Origin: Phycisphaerae bacterium
GTDB taxonomy: Bacteria; Planctomycetota; Phycisphaerae; Phycisphaerales; SM1A02
Assembly (NCBI GenBank): GCA_002709295.1
Contig: PAQL01000012.1
Coordinates: 137,032-171,716, forward strand
Direction: 5' to 3'
Length of the DNA: 34,685 nucleotides
Part shown: one piece after another, positions 25,531 to 32,906 of the stretch
How the letters are laid out: each line of letters starts with the position of its first letter
How positions within the stretch are numbered: position 1 is the stretch's first letter
Program-made: the position numbers and the translations under genes
The notes under the pieces: model-generated
What the model saw: the letters and a program-made list of their open reading frames with translations, nothing else
Told to the model about the DNA's origin: nothing
The model's database searches: none

Positions 25531-28428
25531 ATGAGATTCACGGCCTGCATCATCCTCGCCACGGTGTTCACCGCGTCCATCGCTCGCGGTGACGGCCTGT
25601 TCTCCGAACGGATCACCCGGGTGACCATCCCGGTCGACGGCGAGATGCTCGAAGTGGATTTCATGCCCGCCGATGTCCGGGGCCCCGACTTCAGGATCCT
25701 GGTCGCCGACGGTCCGCTCCTGGTCGAACACCCCGCCCCGACCTCGAGCGAGATCGTGATCGGGAGGATCAAGGGCCGGGACGACCTCCTGGTGACCGGA
25801 CGACGTGATCGGCGGGGGGGGGACGACATCAGGATCCGCTCCCGGATCGACGGCGCCCTGCACATGGCCTGGATCGACGAGCGGGGATCGGGCGCCCATC
25901 GCGTCGAGCGGATGGCCGACCGGACCTGGTCGGATGATCGCTGCGGCAACACCGGTCAGGCGATGATGGGACCGCATCCGGACCGGATCCCGCCGGCGGG
26001 CGACCTCGACCGGACGGAGCGTCCTGTTCCCGTAGGTCATCAGATGGCCGATCGCGACCACGCCCGACTCTCCCAGAGCTGCATTCGCGTGGTGCAGATC
26101 GGCCTGGACATCGATTTCGAGTATCTCAGCGACGTCGGCGGTGACGTCGACGAAGCGATCCTGCGGGTCGAACAGAGCATGGCGGAGTGCGACGAGCTCT
26201 ACGCGACCCAGGCCCGGGTGGACTTCGACATCACCCGGATCGTGGTGCGCACCGATCCGGCCACCGATCCCTACCAGGGAGTCGAGGGGGCCGGCAACCT
26301 GCTGGAGACGCTGCGAGCCGAATGGAATGCGAACCAGCAGGATGCGGAGTTCGACCTCGGTCATCTGATCTCGGGCACTCCGGCGAGCGACGGGATCCTC
26401 GGACTCGCATGGGTCGGCGCCCTCTGCACCAACTACTGCTACGCGATCAGCCGGACCGATTCCCCGGGAGTGATCGCCCATGAGATCGGTCACAACCTCA
26501 GCCTCCCCCACTGCGTCGATCCGGCCTGCACCGCCATGTGCGGGGCCTGCATGGATCTCGGTCCCCTGAGTGCCGCGCAGGTCCGCTCCTACACCGCGGC
26601 CTCGGGTTGCACCACGGGATCCCCGGGATACGGAGAACCGATTCCGCCCTACGCATCGCCGGACGCGATCACCACCACCACGGGGAACGTGATCATCGAT
26701 CCCGTCGCCAACGACGTCGACGGAAACTGCCATGCGATCTTCATCTCCTCCTTCCAGGAGGTCTCCGATGCCGGAGGCAACGTGACCCAGCGTCAGGACG
26801 GGCGGCTCGAATACCGGGCTCCTGCCGGATTCGCCGGTCCGGATCGCTTCGAGTACGTCGTGGAGGATGAGACCGGCCTCACCGATGAAGGGGTCGTCAC
26901 CATCGATGTGACCTTCACGGGGACCGTCATCGTCTCCAGAGACTGCGCCGAATCGTCATTCGACGGGATTCAGGAGGCGATCAGCTTCGCCCATCCGCAA
27001 CTGGGTGGAGAGATCCTCCTCGGCCCCGGGACGTGGGTCGGACCATTCACCACGGATCGACCGATCACCATCAGATCGATCGAAGGTCCCGACCTGACCC
27101 GCCTCGTGAACCTCGTCGACGATTCACCGATCCTCACCATCGGGGCGACCGCGGGCGACGTCAGGATCGAGGGCCTGACCTTCAGCCGGGCGTCCCACGG
27201 CGCCGTGCAGGCGACGGGAGATCGCGTCGATGTCGAGAACTGCCGCTTCGTGTCGTGCACCAACGACACCGAAGGAGGCGCGATCCTCCTCGATTCGGGG
27301 TCGGCCAGCATCATCGGATGCCGCTTCGACGACTGCATGGCTCCGACCGGCGGAGCGATCTTCGCGAGGACCGGCGGCTCGCTCAAGGTCGAGGACTCCG
27401 ACTTCCACAGGTGCACCGCGACCGAGAGCGGAGGCGCGATCCGGGCGGAGTCCCTGATCGTTCGAATCAACCGCACGACCATCGGCACCGCCTCCGCCCC
27501 GATCGGAACCGCCGGGTTCGGCACGGCCTTCAGACTGGTCGACACCGTGGTGTGTGGAAGCGGCCCCAGCCCCTTCGAGGGTTCGGTCCTGGACATCGGC
27601 GGCAACGACCTTGGAGGCGAGTGCGACTGCGAATCGGCCCCGTGGCGGATGCCTTCCGATTGCGACGACGACGGCATCGACGACCGGTGTTCGACCTCGG
27701 ATGGTTCGGTTCCTGATCAGGATCGCAACGGACTTCCCGATGCGTGCGTCCCCTCGCTCCCGGTGTTCCCCACCCGCTGGTCGATCGAATGCGGTGGCAA
27801 CGGACACTGGTACGAACTGGTCGTGCCTCGCGACCAGGTCACCTGGTCGCAGGCCCGGGACGACGCCCGCACCCGGGGAGGGACCATCGTCTCGCTCGCC
27901 CTCGAGTCCGAATCGGAGTTCGTCTTCAACCGCGTGGCTTCCGCGCCTCGGGGCTGGGATGGTGTCCAGGGCCCGTGGATCGGTCTTTCACGTGTGAACC
28001 AGACCTGGGTCTGGAACGACGGAAGCCCGCTCGATTTCACCAACTGGACACCCGGACAGCCCGACGGATCCGGGAGCTCCGCCTGCCTGTGGAACGGCTC
28101 CGGCATCACCGATCTCTGGGACGATCAACCGACGAACACGCTTCACAAGTCCTACCTCGTCGAGTACGACGGGGAGGACTGCGATCAGGACGGCCTGCCT
28201 GATGCGTGGGAGATCTTCATCGGATTCGAGGAAGACCTCGACGATGACGGAATTCCCGACGACTGCTCCGTCGTTCCCGGCGATCTCAACGGCGACGGCA
28301 TCGTGGATGGAGCGGACCTCGGACTGCTGCTCGGCGCCTGGGGAACCGCAGGCCCCGGCGATCTGAACGGATCGGGCATCGTCGACGGAGGGGACCTTGG
28401 TCTTCTTCTCGGGGCGTGGACGGGCTGA
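25531..28428 (+). CDS. modular secreted metzincin-like protein with beta-helix, C-type lectin and dockerin-like domains
   Basis: The 965-residue product has a signal peptide (1-20) and these regions in order. A metzincin-like protease region around residues 180-370 contains [11 protein letters not shown] (His317, Glu318, His321, His327); the usual Gly of HExxHxxGxxH is Ser324. A cadherin/Ig-like region (about 370-462) contains [15 protein letters not shown] and [13 protein letters not shown] right-handed beta-helix (about 466-690) has repeated short strands and cysteines. A calcium-type [20 protein letters not shown] repeat is near 710. A C-type-lectin-like domain (about 755-880) has [17 protein letters not shown] and [20 protein letters not shown] second DCDQDGLPD repeat is near 884. 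Two dockerin-like repeats (917-965) end in LLGAWG and LLGAWTG. It probably acts outside the cell as a protease/adhesin; activity is uncertain. The upstream frame start at 25312 lacks coding character. An in-frame G9 tract lies at 25814-25822. Confidence 0.88.
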   Translation: MRFTACIILATVFTASIARGDGLFSERITRVTIPVDGEMLEVDFMPADVRGPDFRILVADGPLLVEHPAPTSSEIVIGRIKGRDDLLVTGRRDRRGGDDIRIRSRIDGALHMAWIDERGSGAHRVERMADRTWSDDRCGNTGQAMMGPHPDRIPPAGDLDRTERPVPVGHQMADRDHARLSQSCIRVVQIGLDIDFEYLSDVGGDVDEAILRVEQSMAECDELYATQARVDFDITRIVVRTDPATDPYQGVEGAGNLLETLRAEWNANQQDAEFDLGHLISGTPASDGILGLAWVGALCTNYCYAISRTDSPGVIAHEIGHNLSLPHCVDPACTAMCGACMDLGPLSAAQVRSYTAASGCTTGSPGYGEPIPPYASPDAITTTTGNVIIDPVANDVDGNCHAIFISSFQEVSDAGGNVTQRQDGRLEYRAPAGFAGPDRFEYVVEDETGLTDEGVVTIDVTFTGTVIVSRDCAESSFDGIQEAISFAHPQLGGEILLGPGTWVGPFTTDRPITIRSIEGPDLTRLVNLVDDSPILTIGATAGDVRIEGLTFSRASHGAVQATGDRVDVENCRFVSCTNDTEGGAILLDSGSASIIGCRFDDCMAPTGGAIFARTGGSLKVEDSDFHRCTATESGGAIRAESLIVRINRTTIGTASAPIGTAGFGTAFRLVDTVVCGSGPSPFEGSVLDIGGNDLGGECDCESAPWRMPSDCDDDGIDDRCSTSDGSVPDQDRNGLPDACVPSLPVFPTRWSIECGGNGHWYELVVPRDQVTWSQARDDARTRGGTIVSLALESESEFVFNRVASAPRGWDGVQGPWIGLSRVNQTWVWNDGSPLDFTNWTPGQPDGSGSSACLWNGSGITDLWDDQPTNTLHKSYLVEYDGEDCDQDGLPDAWEIFIGFEEDLDDDGIPDDCSVVPGDLNGDGIVDGADLGLLLGAWGTAGPGDLNGSGIVDGGDLGLLLGAWTG

Positions 28429-28433
28429 GGTGA

Positions 28434-28655
28434 TCAGAAGTCCAGCGGCTCGAGGAGCTCCGCCCGGTCGCCGTCGATGAGCGCCTGCCACCTTCGGCCG
28501 GCGTGATCGACCACTTCCGCATAGAGGCGACCACGCTGCGACGCATGCCGACCGTTCGATTCGATGCCCGGGGGCAGCGCCGCATACATCGCGGCGATCC
28601 TCAAGGTGCCATCGGGTCCGAGGACCTCACGATCGATCACATCCGTCAGGGTCAT
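28434..28655 (-). CDS. hypothetical 73-residue protein
   Basis: I recognise no family. The product is small and soluble, with a helical start (LTDVIDREVLGPDGTLRIAA) and a beta-rich end (GRLYAEVVDHAGRRWQALIDGDRAELL). Its ATG has GGGAGG seven to eight bases upstream, one of the best Shine-Dalgarno matches here, and codon use matches the genome, so I accept it despite its size. It ends five bases beyond the stop of the large convergent modular gene. Confidence 0.72.
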   Translation of the reverse strand: MTLTDVIDREVLGPDGTLRIAAMYAALPPGIESNGRHASQRGRLYAEVVDHAGRRWQALIDGDRAELLEPLDF

Positions 28656-28681
28656 CCGCGACCTCCCGAAATCATCGGCGA

Positions 28682-28729
28682 CGCACCCGGATGTCCCGGG
28701 TGCGGAACGGACCGGATCGAGACCGGTCC
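28682..28729 (-). other. two adjacent hairpins between the inhibitor and 73-residue genes
   Basis: CGCACCCGG pairs with CCGGGTGCG around ATGTC at 28682-28704, a 9-bp stem. GGACCGG pairs with CCGGTCC around seven bases at 28709-28729. They lie 67-114 bases beyond the stop of the leftward inhibitor gene and end 26 bases before the start of the 73-residue gene. They may terminate the former, protect its mRNA or form operator sites. There is no T-tract. Confidence 0.4.
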
Positions 28730-28795
28730 CTCGGGAAGACTCGAATGCACCCGTTCTCTTTCGCGAGAACCCGGAGATCGACTACGGAAACGGGA

Positions 28796-29248
28796 TCAGC
28801 CGCCCCCGCCCGATTCGATCTCCACCCTCGCGGTTCGGACCGGAGCGGCATCCTTCTCCCAGCCGCGAACGTATTCGAACACCAGCGTGGCCTTGCCGGT
28901 CCCCGTCGCCTTGACCAGGAACCTGGTCAGACCGCTCGAACCCATGCGATCGGGATCCGCAGGCGTGAAGACGGGATCGCCGGACATCTCGAGAAAGGAC
29001 GGCAGGCTCCCGAGCAGACGCCAGGCGTACCCCGTCCCCGCGTGACCGGGGAGATCGAACGCCATCAGCATTCCCGGCCGGGTGCTCTGCCGGGTGGTCG
29101 AATCGGTGTGCAGCACGTCCACGATGTCGGGCTGGACCATGGTTCGCCGGACGGGAGCGGAGTCACAGCCGACCGCGATTCCCCCGGACATGCCGGCGGC
29201 GATCACGAGGGAGAGGCATCTGCGTGCGAACCTTGCATCGATGTTCAT
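28796..29248 (-). CDS. chagasin-like (I42) protease-inhibitor lipoprotein
   Basis: The 150-residue product has a lipoprotein signal (LSLVIAAGMSGGIAVGC, lipidated Cys28) and a domain with the chagasin/inhibitor I42 pattern. Chagasin-type proteins block papain-like cysteine peptidases through three loops. The first loop position (NPTTG in chagasin) reads HAGTGYAWRL at about residues 69-78. The second (GxGG) reads GSSGLTRFLVKATG near 103. The third (RPW) reads EYVRGWEKDAAPVRTARVEI near 125-144. A lipid anchor would place it in the envelope, guarding against secreted proteases; this is inference. A doubled ATG gives starts at 29251 or 29248; I prefer 29248, which is seven bases after GGAG. The next gene upstream (SolA-like) is 85 bases away on the same strand. 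Confidence 0.85.
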   Translation of the reverse strand: MNIDARFARRCLSLVIAAGMSGGIAVGCDSAPVRRTMVQPDIVDVLHTDSTTRQSTRPGMLMAFDLPGHAGTGYAWRLLGSLPSFLEMSGDPVFTPADPDRMGSSGLTRFLVKATGTGKATLVFEYVRGWEKDAAPVRTARVEIESGGGG

Positions 29249-29333
29249 CATGGGGCTCCATGTCGGTCGGGAGCGAGGACGTTAACCGCTGGACGACATC
29301 GGCAGCCGCCGCCGGTCGGCGACACGGGTGATG

Positions 29334-30494
29334 TCATCCCTTGAATCGCGACATGCCGAGAAACCGGACGTCATGCGCCGCGTCGAGGCCGAGCCCCAGA
29401 TCGGCGATCCGCTCCCCGAGAGCGGGAGCGAACTTGTAACCGTGCCCGCTGAAACCCGCCGCGACCACGACTCCGGACCGGCCGGGCACGCGGTCGATCA
29501 CGAAATGCTGGTCGAGCGACATGGTGTAGAGACAGGATGCCGCTTCGTGGGGAGGTTCCAGCAGCCCGGGGAGGTAGTCGGAGACATCCCGGTGAAATCG
29601 GGCGGTGACCTCCGCAGCGATCTCGCGATCGACATCCTCGGGATCGACCGCAGGTCCGGGCCCGTGGAATCCGATCTTCACCCCCGAGGGGCCGACCTGT
29701 CCCGCATGTGCGGGGACCCCGTAGTAGACCCCGTCTCCGAAACGCCCCTCGTCGTCGATCAGCCACGCCGGCATGCGGGATGAATCGATCTCCGATCCGC
29801 GTCCCTCGGTGGAATCACACCAGACGATCACCTTGCGCTGGGGCTCGAGCGAGGCACTGGAGAGTTCCGGCAGCAGTGTGCGCGTCCAGGCCCCCGCGGT
29901 GACGATCACCGCCGATGCCTCCAGTCGACGCCCATCACAGATCACCACCGGGCCACCCTCTCCCTCCTCGATCGCCCGAACCTCGAGACCGGTGAGGATC
30001 CGGGCTCCGTGACGACGGGCCACCTCGAGATGAGCCGCCACTCCCGTCTCCGGGACCACGAAACCGGCATCCGGCTCGAACAGCCCTCGGTGATCGTCCG
30101 GAACATCGAACATCGGCCATCGGCGCCGAAGATCATCCGGCTCGATCTCCTCGGCCACGATTCCATGTCGGGCCGCCGCCGACAACGACTCGCGAAGCAC
30201 CTCGCTCTTCGGGCCACCGGTCAACAGCACGCCGCATCGCTCGAGGCAGCGACGGCCGGTTTCGGACTCCAGACGTTCCCAACCTTGGAAGGCGTCCCGA
30301 GCCAGCGGAACATAGTCGGGGTGCTCGAAGTAGGCGGCCCGGATGATCCGGGATCCGCCGTGACTGCTTCCCAGATCGTGCGGCGGCTCCAGACGGTCGA
30401 TGCCGATGACCGGCACCCCTCGACGGGCGACCGCCGCCAGCGCCGCCGATCCGATCCCTCCCAGACCTGCAACGATGATCGGAGCCTGTGTCAT
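29334..30494 (-). CDS. FAD-dependent sarcosine/N-methyl-amino-acid oxidase (SolA/MSOX type)
   Basis: The 386-residue product belongs to the monomeric sarcosine oxidase/N-methyl-L-tryptophan oxidase family, which oxidatively demethylates N-methyl amino acids to formaldehyde and peroxide in the cytoplasm. The Rossmann FAD site GLGGIGSAALAAV is near residue 10, followed by IGIDRLEPPHDLGSSHGGSR and RAAYFEHPDYVPL. The C-terminal signature CLYTMSLDQHFVIDRVPG includes Cys321, the residue that covalently binds FAD in MSOX (Cys315 there), and ends in AAGFSGHGYKFAPALGE. Length and motifs fit the family, but the exact substrate cannot be told. The start at 30494 begins just before the FAD site; the frame extends to 30659 across the terminator hairpin and is rejected there. 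A leader of over 100 bases separates this start from the hairpins. Confidence 0.92.
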   Translation of the reverse strand: MTQAPIIVAGLGGIGSAALAAVARRGVPVIGIDRLEPPHDLGSSHGGSRIIRAAYFEHPDYVPLARDAFQGWERLESETGRRCLERCGVLLTGGPKSEVLRESLSAAARHGIVAEEIEPDDLRRRWPMFDVPDDHRGLFEPDAGFVVPETGVAAHLEVARRHGARILTGLEVRAIEEGEGGPVVICDGRRLEASAVIVTAGAWTRTLLPELSSASLEPQRKVIVWCDSTEGRGSEIDSSRMPAWLIDDEGRFGDGVYYGVPAHAGQVGPSGVKIGFHGPGPAVDPEDVDREIAAEVTARFHRDVSDYLPGLLEPPHEAASCLYTMSLDQHFVIDRVPGRSGVVVAAGFSGHGYKFAPALGERIADLGLGLDAAHDVRFLGMSRFKG

Positions 30495-30599
30495 GAGTCG
30501 GGTTCCCGCTTGCCGGAACGATGACGGTTTCACAGGATCCTGTCCACCCTGACGTCGAGAAGGCCAATCGATCGTTTGCCGACTCCCGTGAAAAGAAGA

Positions 30600-30625
30600 C
30601 CGGCTCCGCCCGAGGGCGGAGCCGG
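30600..30625 (-). terminator. strong intrinsic terminator in the SolA-TetR gap
   Basis: CCGGCTCCGCC pairs perfectly with GGCGGAGCCGG (11 bp) around a four-base loop. On the minus strand it is followed by TCTTCTTTT, so it should stop leftward transcripts; on the plus strand the tail is only CTTTGAAAA. No annotated leftward gene lies to its right. Confidence 0.75.
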
Positions 30626-30634
30626 CTTTGAAAA

Positions 30635-30672
30635 GGGGTCTCGACAACCGACGAATCAATCGTCAAGACCCC
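30635..30672 (-). terminator. second hairpin, upstream of the terminator
   Basis: On the minus strand GGGGTCTTGAC pairs with GTCGAGACCCC as a full 11-bp stem with one U-G wobble and a 16-base loop, followed by TTTT. On the plus strand the wobble becomes a C-A mismatch. The strand bias and T-tail suggest that the functional RNA is leftward. With 30600-30625 it forms a tandem terminator or a structured RNA. Confidence 0.55.
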
Positions 30673-30768
30673 GGACGAAAGAGTCAGGATTTGTCCTTCA
30701 TGGACGACCGAATGTTAGCCTCTGAACCCGTTCGAGAAAGTCCGGGGCGAAAGTTCCAGGATTTTTCC
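30672..30768 (+). repeat. two-copy 25-base imperfect direct repeat
   Basis: Copies at 30672-30696 and 30744-30768 match at 19 of 25 positions, sharing CGAAAG and CAGGATTT and both ending in TCC. Each is followed within 1-7 bases by TCATGGA. The second copy leads into the TetR-type dyad; the first leads only into a half-site (ATGGACG). It looks like a duplicated regulatory unit. Confidence 0.5.
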
Positions 30769-30777
30769 CGTTCGATC

Positions 30778-30799
30778 ATGGAGGATCAACCTCCATAAT
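30778..30799 (+). promoter_or_regulatory. probable TetR operator overlapping the tetR-family -10 box
   Basis: ATGGAGG and CCTCCAT are perfect 7-bp inverted repeats with a five-base spacer (30778-30796). The right arm overlaps CATAAT at 30794-30799 (5 of 6 to the -10 consensus), 37 bases before the TetR start. Size and position fit an autorepressor operator. The -35 is weak. Confidence 0.6.
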
Positions 30800-30836
30800 C
30801 GATCCGGGTCGCCTTTTCGGAAGAAAGAGTACCGAA

Positions 30837-31442
30837 ATGCCAAGTACCAAGGATGCCATGGAGCCTTCCTCCTCCAAAGAGGGGACCAGGGAGCGATTGA
30901 TGGCCGCGATGATCAAGGTCGTGGGCTCGGAGGGTCTTCATGCGGCGAGCGTCCGCACGATCGCGAAGGCGGCCGGGTGCAACGAAGCCGTCCTCTACCA
31001 GCATTTCTCCAGCAAGCTCGCGATGCAGCAGGCGATCTACGAGGAGATCGTCACGGAGATGGCCACCGAGAAACGGGAGATCGCGAACACCGCACGAGAA
31101 CCCGAGGAGCTGATCGACCGGTGGGTCGAGGCGACCTACCGCTTCTACGACCTGAAGCCCTATGCATTCGCGTACGTGTACATGTCGTACCCGCCTCTGC
31201 AGCCGACCGACCCATCGTTCATCGGGCTCAACTCGAAGATCTTCCTCGACGCTATCAAGGCCCTGACCCCGCCTCCGGGACATCGGATCGACACGTCCGC
31301 CGGCAACTTCGCGGTCTTCCGCGCCTCCCTGCTGGGCCCGCCCCGCGAGATCCACTCCGGAGAGATCTCCGGCAATGCCATGGACTACGTCGAAGTCACG
31401 GCACGCTGCGCCCGCGCGATCCTGATTCGCACGATCGACTGA
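30837..31442 (+). CDS. TetR/AcrR family transcriptional regulator
   Basis: The 201-residue product has the N-terminal TetR helix-turn-helix at about residues 16-62: TRERLMAAMIKVVGSEGLHA, then SVRTIAKAAGCNEAVLYQHF with SSKLAMQQAIYEE, where ...IAKAAG...LYQHF is the family signature. The C-terminal ligand/dimer domain is helical and diverged, with aromatic residues (YRFYDLKPYAFAYVYMSYPP), so the effector is unknown. The ATG at 30837 follows GAAAGAG by about five bases; an internal ATG eight codons downstream is less well placed. It is divergent from the SolA-like gene and convergent with the DUF1552 gene, 16 bases away. Autorepression through the dyad at 30778-30796 is likely, and the SolA-like gene is a possible target. 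Confidence 0.92.
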   Translation: MPSTKDAMEPSSSKEGTRERLMAAMIKVVGSEGLHAASVRTIAKAAGCNEAVLYQHFSSKLAMQQAIYEEIVTEMATEKREIANTAREPEELIDRWVEATYRFYDLKPYAFAYVYMSYPPLQPTDPSFIGLNSKIFLDAIKALTPPPGHRIDTSAGNFAVFRASLLGPPREIHSGEISGNAMDYVEVTARCARAILIRTID

Positions 31443-31458
31443 GTGAGCACCCTACTCC

Positions 31459-32841
31459 TCAGAGAGTCGCCGCACCTCTGGAATCGCCGAATCGATCGAT
31501 CGGAGCACCGGCGGCCCGACCCATCGAGACGAAGAGATCGCACAGAGGCGTCCTGCGCTCGTGTCTCACCAGGCGACCTGATGCCGCGCCTCCACCACGC
31601 CCGGCCACCACGATCGGAAGATCGTGATGATCGTGGCGGTTTCCATCCGCGATCGCCCCTCCGAAGCAGATGAGTGAATCATCGAGCAGTGTTCGATCCG
31701 GTCCGGTCTCGATCGATTGGAAATTCAGAACGAGATTCGCGAAGCGCTCGTTCTGCCATCGATTGATCCTGCGGATGGCCTCGATCTTGCCTTCGTCGCC
31801 GGCATGATGGGAGAGGTGATGGTGTCCCTCACGGACATCGATCTCGGGGAAGGTTCGATTCGATCCCTCGTTCGCCCACATGAAGCTGCAGACCCGGGTG
31901 AGATCGAGCCGGAACGCGAGAGCCATCAGGTCTCCCATCAGCTCGACGTGCTCCCGGTAGTCGCCGGGCACGCCGCGCGGAAGCTTGTCGAGCCCCCACC
32001 CCGACGGGTCCTGGGCCGCCGATTCGACCTTCTCGATGCGGGACTCGATGCCACGAACCCCGTCCAGATACTCCTCGAGCTTCTCGCGATCCCGGCCACC
32101 GAGTCCGGCCGAGATGCGACGGGCATCCGACCGCACCACATCAAGGATGCTCTGCCGCCGGCGAAGGCGTCGAGAGCGCGCCGCTTCGGACTCTCCTCGC
32201 GGACCGGTCATGAACAGACGCTCGAAGACGGCGCGGGGGCTGGTCTCCTTGGCCACCGGGGATCGAGGGGATCGCCATGCGATGTTGGCGCTGTAGGCAC
32301 AGGAGTAGCCCGAGTCGCATGTACCCGCGGTCATCGCCGGCTCGCATCCCAGCTCGAGGCTGCTGAAACGAGTGGTCCCCCTGAAGTGTTCGGCCAGCTG
32401 CTGGTCGATGGAGATGCCGTTCATGATGTCGCGACCCGCGGTCTTGCGAGGATGCGCGCCGGTGAGGAAGCAGGCTGCGCTCCGTGCGTGGTCTCCGGGG
32501 CCGTCTCCCAACGGTCGGGCGTTCTCGTGCCCGAGGCCGGTGTGGATCGAGACATGTTCACGGATCCGATCGAAGGGCTCGAGAAGCGTGGGCAACCGAT
32601 CGGGAAGCGGAACCGCACCGGTGGGTGAATCGCCCCTCCCTCTCCCGGGAATCCACTCCGGAGCATGCACCCCGTTCGGCATGAAGAGGAACGCCAGCCT
32701 GGCGGGCGACACCGCGGCGGCACGTGATGCGGCGCGGGCCACCCGACCGGTTCCGGTCGGCATCATCGCCTCGAGCCACGGGAGCGCCATCGCGGTTCCC
32801 ATTCCACGAAGCACGGCGCGTCTGTCGATTCCTGACTTCAT
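31459..32841 (-). CDS. DUF1552 family exported protein
   Basis: The 460-residue product is a DUF1552 protein, a family nearly restricted to planctomycetes and related bacteria and usually paired with DUF1592/DUF1588/DUF1585 proteins, as here. The N-terminus DRRAVLRGMGTAMALPWLEA resembles a Tat signal with the twin arginines at positions 7-8. Landmarks are AFLFMPNGVHAPEWIP, DHARSAACFLTGAHPRKTAG with SIDQQLAEH, SLELGCEP, and YSCAYSANIAWRSP, followed by EGHHHLSHHAGDEGK and DDSLICFGGAIADGNRHDHHDLPIVVAG near the C-terminus. The histidine-rich motifs and the overall plan recall the DUF1501/alkaline-phosphatase-like superfamily, which suggests metal-dependent hydrolysis, but no activity is established. 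It follows the DUF1592-family gene by 65 bases on the same strand, so they are probably one operon. Confidence 0.92.
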   Translation of the reverse strand: MKSGIDRRAVLRGMGTAMALPWLEAMMPTGTGRVARAASRAAAVSPARLAFLFMPNGVHAPEWIPGRGRGDSPTGAVPLPDRLPTLLEPFDRIREHVSIHTGLGHENARPLGDGPGDHARSAACFLTGAHPRKTAGRDIMNGISIDQQLAEHFRGTTRFSSLELGCEPAMTAGTCDSGYSCAYSANIAWRSPRSPVAKETSPRAVFERLFMTGPRGESEAARSRRLRRRQSILDVVRSDARRISAGLGGRDREKLEEYLDGVRGIESRIEKVESAAQDPSGWGLDKLPRGVPGDYREHVELMGDLMALAFRLDLTRVCSFMWANEGSNRTFPEIDVREGHHHLSHHAGDEGKIEAIRRINRWQNERFANLVLNFQSIETGPDRTLLDDSLICFGGAIADGNRHDHHDLPIVVAGRGGGAASGRLVRHERRTPLCDLFVSMGRAAGAPIDRFGDSRGAATL

Positions 32842-32906
32842 GGTTCAAATCCCGACGTGCATGAACTCATCCGTTCGAAGGTACATCAGGGCCGGACCCC
32901 GGACAA

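Larger units (their letters stand above)
30495..30836. other. divergent intergenic region with tandem terminators, repeats and an operator
   Basis: This 342-base gap separates the SolA-like gene (-) from the TetR gene (+) and is visibly less GC-rich than the coding regions. From left to right it holds 105 bases without clear signals before the SolA-like start, two hairpins with minus-strand T-rich tails (30600-30625 and 30635-30672), two copies of a 25-base imperfect direct repeat (30672-30696, 30744-30768), and a dyad over a CATAAT box (30778-30799). No protein-coding frame is convincing. A structured leftward transcript, either a small RNA or an attenuated SolA leader, would explain the hairpins. 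Confidence 0.55.

Noticed and set aside
30495-30659. N-terminal extension of the SolA-like frame to 30659.
   Set aside because: It would translate through the terminator hairpin and adds basic sequence before the FAD-binding site; the ATG at 30494 fits the family.
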